In this document: piece after piece, positions 60,488 through 64,000 of the stretch
Layout: every line of letters begins with the position of its first letter
How positions within the stretch are numbered: the stretch's first letter is position 1
Source: Hyphomicrobium sp. CS1GBMeth3
GTDB taxonomy: Bacteria; Pseudomonadota; Alphaproteobacteria; Rhizobiales; Hyphomicrobiaceae
Assembly: GCF_900117455.1 (NCBI RefSeq)
Contig: NZ_FPHO01000003.1
Span: 2,443,730-2,507,729, forward strand
DNA: 64,000 nt
Direction of reading: 5' to 3'
The notes under the pieces: generated by a model
The model's input: the letters and a program-made list of their open reading frames with translations, nothing else
What the model was told of the DNA's origin: nothing
Databases searched by the model: none
Translations under genes and position numbers: made by a program

Positions 60488-62611
60488 ATGAACGTGGACA
60501 GATTGAAGTGTCTCGCCGGCTCGGCAATGGTGCTGGCCCTGGCCGGCACTATTTCCGGATATTGGAGCGATGCCGCGGCGGAAACGGTTGTCGATGATGC
60601 TGCGTTGGGCGACCGCGGTCAGAAGGACAACTGGCTGGCTTATGGACGGGACCATAGCGAGCAGAGGTTTAGCCCGCTCGACCAGATCAACGTCGACAAC
60701 GTGGGAAAGCTTGGTCTGGCCTGGTCGCGGCCTTTGCCGGAAGACCGCGCGCTCGTGGGGACGCCGCTCGTGGTTGATGGAGTAATGTATTTCACGGGGA
60801 GCTACAGCGTCGCGCGCGCGGTCGACGCAAGAACAGGAAAGCTGATCTGGGAATATAACCCTGAGACGCTGAAGCATGCCGGAGATCGCGCCCGCATGAT
60901 GTGGGGTTGGAGCCGCGGTCTAACATTTTATAAGGGTAAGGTGATCATCGCGACGGCTGATGGGCGCCTCATAGCGCTGGACGCGAAGACGGGGGCGCCC
61001 ATTTGGACCACGCAGACGTTCGATCCGAAGCTGCCACTTCATATCAGCGGTGCTCCCAAGGCGTTTCGAGATTTGGTCATCGTCGGCAACGGTGGTTCCG
61101 AGCAAGGTGGCGGGCGCGGGTTCATCACTGCGTATCACGTCGAGACAGGAGAGCAGGCGTGGAGATTCTATGTCGTTCCCGGAAACCCCGCCGACGGCTT
61201 CGAGGACGAAGCGCAAGCAATGGCGGCCACGACGTGGACCGGCGAGTGGTGGAAAATCGGCGGCGGTGGCCAAACCTGGAACGCCTTCACCTATGACGCA
61301 GAGTTCGATCAAATACTGATCGGAACCGGCAACGGCGGTCCCTGGAATCAGAAAATCCGCAGCCCGCAAGGCGGCGACAACCTCTTCCTCTGCTCGGTCG
61401 TCGCTCTCGATGCTACAACCGGAAAGTACAAGTGGCACTATCAGACAACGCCGGGGGAGACCTGGGACTACACCTCGACGATGGACATCGTTCTCGCGGA
61501 CCTGGAGCTAAAGGAAGGTGAGGGTAGGAAGAAGGTGCTGATGCATGCACCCAAGAACGGATTCTTCTACGTCATCGATCGGAAGGACGGCAAGCTCCTC
61601 TCGGCGGAGCCATTTGCGAAAGTGACCTGGGCAACTGGCATCGACATGAAGACCGGCCGTCCAATTGAGGCCCCGGGCGCGCGTTATGAGGACAAGCCGA
61701 TCACGATCTGGCCGAGCGTGTTCGGCGCTCATTCGTGGCACGCCATGTCCTACAATCCAAACACGGGGCTCGTGTACATCCCGCAGATGGAATTGCCGAC
61801 CCACTGGGATGACACGAAAATCGATTTCAATTCTTGGAAAAAGCCGTCGTTCCAGATCGATGTTGGCGTCGATGTTGGCCTCGGCAGCGACATTCCGAAG
61901 GATGCGGGAACCAGCTTTTTGATGGCGTGGGATCCGGTGAAGCAGAAAAAGGTGTGGGAGGTGCCGCAACCCAACTACTGGAATGCGGGAACGATGACCA
62001 CCGCCGGAAACCTCGTGTTCCAAGGTCGGATCGACGGCAAGTTCGCGGCTTACGACGCGCGTGATGGCAAGGAGCTGTGGTCAGTCAACGTGGGGAGCGG
62101 CATCAGTGCTCCACCGATTACCTACGCCGTTGACGGAACCCAGTATGTCTCTCTGCTTGTGGGCTTTGGCGGTGCCGCCGTCGCCTATGGCGGCGGAAGT
62201 TCCATGGCTCAATATGGCTGGGGCTACCGCGCACAGCTTCGACAGCTTTTGACTTTTGCGGTTGGCGCGGGCAAGCCCATGCCAGAGGTCGGCGAGCCCA
62301 CCTTCGCGAAGGTTCTGACGCCCGATGGCTTCACGCCGGACGACAAGTTGGCCGATCGGGGGCAACACGTCTACAAGGCGTCCTGCGCTTGGTGCCATGG
62401 CGCCGGCGCGGTCTCAGGCGGCTATACACCGGATCTTCGCGCCTCCGAGGCAGTTGTGCACACGGAGCAGTTCAAGGCGATCGTTCAGGAGGGAGCTCTC
62501 GCACCCAACGGGATGCCGAGGTTTAGAAGCCTTTCTGACGACGATCTGAAGGCGTTGCAGAATTTCATAAGAAAGCAGGCCTTGGAGGCGGCGCAGCCGG
62601 CGAGCAACTGA
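60488..62611 (+). CDS. Quinohemoprotein alcohol dehydrogenase (PQQ domain plus cytochrome c)
   Basis: 707 residues. Signal peptide (to AAA, ~31), PQQ propeller, and C-terminal class I cytochrome c with Cys633-x-x-Cys636-His637 (SCAWCHGAG) and distal Met in NGMPRF. Catalytic Asp327 in WDYTS with Thr329 at +2, a Ca2+-type signature. The Cys-Cys pair over PQQ is replaced by WGWSRG. This is the type II (soluble quinohemoprotein) layout used for butanol, tetrahydrofurfuryl alcohol, glycols and similar substrates. Start 60488 follows GGGGGAGGC. It transfers electrons internally from PQQ to heme. Confidence 0.93.
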   Translation: MNVDRLKCLAGSAMVLALAGTISGYWSDAAAETVVDDAALGDRGQKDNWLAYGRDHSEQRFSPLDQINVDNVGKLGLAWSRPLPEDRALVGTPLVVDGVMYFTGSYSVARAVDARTGKLIWEYNPETLKHAGDRARMMWGWSRGLTFYKGKVIIATADGRLIALDAKTGAPIWTTQTFDPKLPLHISGAPKAFRDLVIVGNGGSEQGGGRGFITAYHVETGEQAWRFYVVPGNPADGFEDEAQAMAATTWTGEWWKIGGGGQTWNAFTYDAEFDQILIGTGNGGPWNQKIRSPQGGDNLFLCSVVALDATTGKYKWHYQTTPGETWDYTSTMDIVLADLELKEGEGRKKVLMHAPKNGFFYVIDRKDGKLLSAEPFAKVTWATGIDMKTGRPIEAPGARYEDKPITIWPSVFGAHSWHAMSYNPNTGLVYIPQMELPTHWDDTKIDFNSWKKPSFQIDVGVDVGLGSDIPKDAGTSFLMAWDPVKQKKVWEVPQPNYWNAGTMTTAGNLVFQGRIDGKFAAYDARDGKELWSVNVGSGISAPPITYAVDGTQYVSLLVGFGGAAVAYGGGSSMAQYGWGYRAQLRQLLTFAVGAGKPMPEVGEPTFAKVLTPDGFTPDDKLADRGQHVYKASCAWCHGAGAVSGGYTPDLRASEAVVHTEQFKAIVQEGALAPNGMPRFRSLSDDDLKALQNFIRKQALEAAQPASN

Positions 62612-62642
62612 TTGCGCTCAACTGCGATCGGCTCAAGAGAAC

Positions 62643-62668
62643 GTGCAAGCGCTATCCAGCGCTTGCAC
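62643..62668. terminator. Perfect 11-bp hairpin after the quinohemoprotein gene
   Basis: GTGCAAGCGCT, loop ATCC, AGCGCTTGCAC. No T-run, so perhaps a Rho-dependent stop or a processing/stability hairpin before the beta-propeller gene. Confidence 0.6.
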
Positions 62669-62753
62669 GCCACGCTGCCTGCGAATTGAGCATTTGGGTC
62701 GAAATAAAGAGATCATGTTTCCTTCCCCCTTCAACGCCTGATTGGAATGGAGC

Positions 62754-63722
62754 ATGTGGATCCGACTGAGACTTGTTGCCGTCGTGCTCTCGATCTGTGC
62801 GCCTTCTGTGGTCGGCGCTCACGAGATTTTTGTGAGCAACGAGAAGGACAACACCATCTCCGTGATCGATATCAGGAAAATGGAGGTCGTGCACACCATG
62901 CGCGTGGGGAAGCGGCCCCGCGGCCTGAAAATATCGCCAGATGGGACGAAGCTCTACCTTTGTGCGAGTGACAGCAATGCCATCCAGGAGTTCGACGCGC
63001 ACACTTACGAGCATGTGCGCGATTTCGATAATATCGATGACCCGGAGCAGCTGGCTCTCGCGAGCGATGGCCTGCGCCTCTACACGGCCAACGAGGACAG
63101 CGCTGCGGTGACAGCCGTCGACGTGAAGACGCGGGAAGTTGTTGGGCGCGTGGACGTGGGCGTCGAGCCCGAGGGCATTGCCGTGTCGCCGGACGGGAAA
63201 ACGGTGGTGGTCACGTCAGAGACGAGCAACATGGTGCACTTCATCGATGCAGCCAAACTCGAGGTGTTTGACAACGTTCTCGTCGGCGCACGTCCACGCC
63301 ATGCAGAGTTTTCCGCCGACGGCAAGAAGCTCTGGGTCTCATCCGAGATCGCTGGTTCCGTCTCTGTCATTGACGTGGTAACTCGCTCGATCGAGAGGAC
63401 CATAACATTCCAGGTTGGGGGCATCACTAAAGACCTCATCACGCCGGTCGGGATTCGGCTGACGAAGGATGGGAAAAAGGCATTCGTCGCACTGGGGATG
63501 GCCAATCGCGTCGCCGTAGTGAATGCTCAGTCCGGCGTCGTCGAGAAGTACCTTCTCGTCGGCATCCGCGTTTGGCATCTCGAGCTTACGCGCGAAGACA
63601 AGTTTCTTGTCACCACCAACGGTGTTTCCAACGATATTACGTTGATCGACTTGGCAACGCTGTCTCCCGTCAAGTCCATACGGGTTGGCCGATATCCATG
63701 GGGTGCTGCCGCCCGGCCTTGA
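62754..63722 (+). CDS. PQQ-catabolism-associated beta-propeller protein, copy 2
   Basis: 322 residues from the ATG at 62754 (TTG at 62742 in frame). Signal peptide ends at VVGAHE; YVTN-type blades (EIFVSNEKDNTISVIDIRKMEVVHTMRVGKRPRG). Clearly a paralogue of 42839-43849, matching blade by blade. It follows the quinohemoprotein gene by about 140 bases on the same strand and is probably expressed with it. Function of the family is unproven; a periplasmic accessory role is likely. Confidence 0.88.
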   Translation: MWIRLRLVAVVLSICAPSVVGAHEIFVSNEKDNTISVIDIRKMEVVHTMRVGKRPRGLKISPDGTKLYLCASDSNAIQEFDAHTYEHVRDFDNIDDPEQLALASDGLRLYTANEDSAAVTAVDVKTREVVGRVDVGVEPEGIAVSPDGKTVVVTSETSNMVHFIDAAKLEVFDNVLVGARPRHAEFSADGKKLWVSSEIAGSVSVIDVVTRSIERTITFQVGGITKDLITPVGIRLTKDGKKAFVALGMANRVAVVNAQSGVVEKYLLVGIRVWHLELTREDKFLVTTNGVSNDITLIDLATLSPVKSIRVGRYPWGAAARP

Positions 63723-63731
63723 CTAGTCCTG

Positions 63732-64000
<269 letters not shown>

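Overview
The window is high-GC DNA from an alphaproteobacterium of the Hyphomicrobiales (Rhizobiales) type, most like a Hyphomicrobium-grade methylotroph. This rests on an Irr-type iron box in front of bacterioferritin, Cox15-type heme A synthase, DUF2842, rpsI-rplM order, a Rhizobiales-type porin and many PQQ-linked functions. No species can be named from the sequence alone.

Bases 1-36,200 are mostly core genome: a truncated D-Ala-D-Ala carboxypeptidase with SPOR domain, an ABC exporter, hemF, a receiver protein, bfr, an alpha/beta hydrolase, a DevC-DevA-DevB type ABC efflux set (7.8-11.1 kb), a patatin with cNMP-binding domain, an exopolysaccharide block (14.2-19.7 kb: glycosyltransferase, Wza-like lipoprotein, Wzz-like protein with a degenerate kinase domain, polysaccharide deacetylase), ctaA, argC, TerC, ribosomal proteins S9/L13, an enoyl-CoA hydratase, VOC proteins, a GH3 glucosidase, ribA, galE, rlmB and two tRNAs. 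Five copies of one 16-bp inverted repeat precede five genes between 5.6 and 11.3 kb.

Bases 36,000-38,100 hold a tRNA-Tyr, a P4-type integrase, an AlpA-like remnant and a tRNA-Pro-like 3' fragment, which are signs of a mobile-element junction. Next comes (38-44.5 kb) a quinoprotein alcohol dehydrogenase cluster with an Asp-x-Asp signature typical of lanthanide enzymes. Its dehydrogenase, binding protein, cytochrome and beta-propeller gene are intact, but three accessory genes (DUF1194, SoxYZ-like carrier, CXXCW/rhodanese-like) are broken. A fragment of a prokaryotic Argonaute PIWI domain lies beside them.

Bases 44.9-63.7 kb form a coherent catabolic module: porin, two further PQQ dehydrogenases (one a quinohemoprotein), an unusual CxxxCH cytochrome, a GMC oxidoreductase with its Tat-exported small subunit, and an acetoin-dehydrogenase-type complex. 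That complex has E1alpha, E1beta, a free-standing lipoyl protein, an E2 core without lipoyl or subunit-binding domain, and E3. With it come a lipoate ligase and an AcoR-like sigma-54 activator. Five -24/-12 (sigma-54) promoters can be read in front of the porin, both PQQ dehydrogenases, the GMC operon and the E1 operon. My reading is that periplasmic quinoproteins and the GMC enzyme oxidise an alcohol or diol to an acyloin or alpha-keto compound, which the thiamine/lipoyl complex then cleaves to an acyl-CoA. The substrate is not known. The window ends inside thiC.
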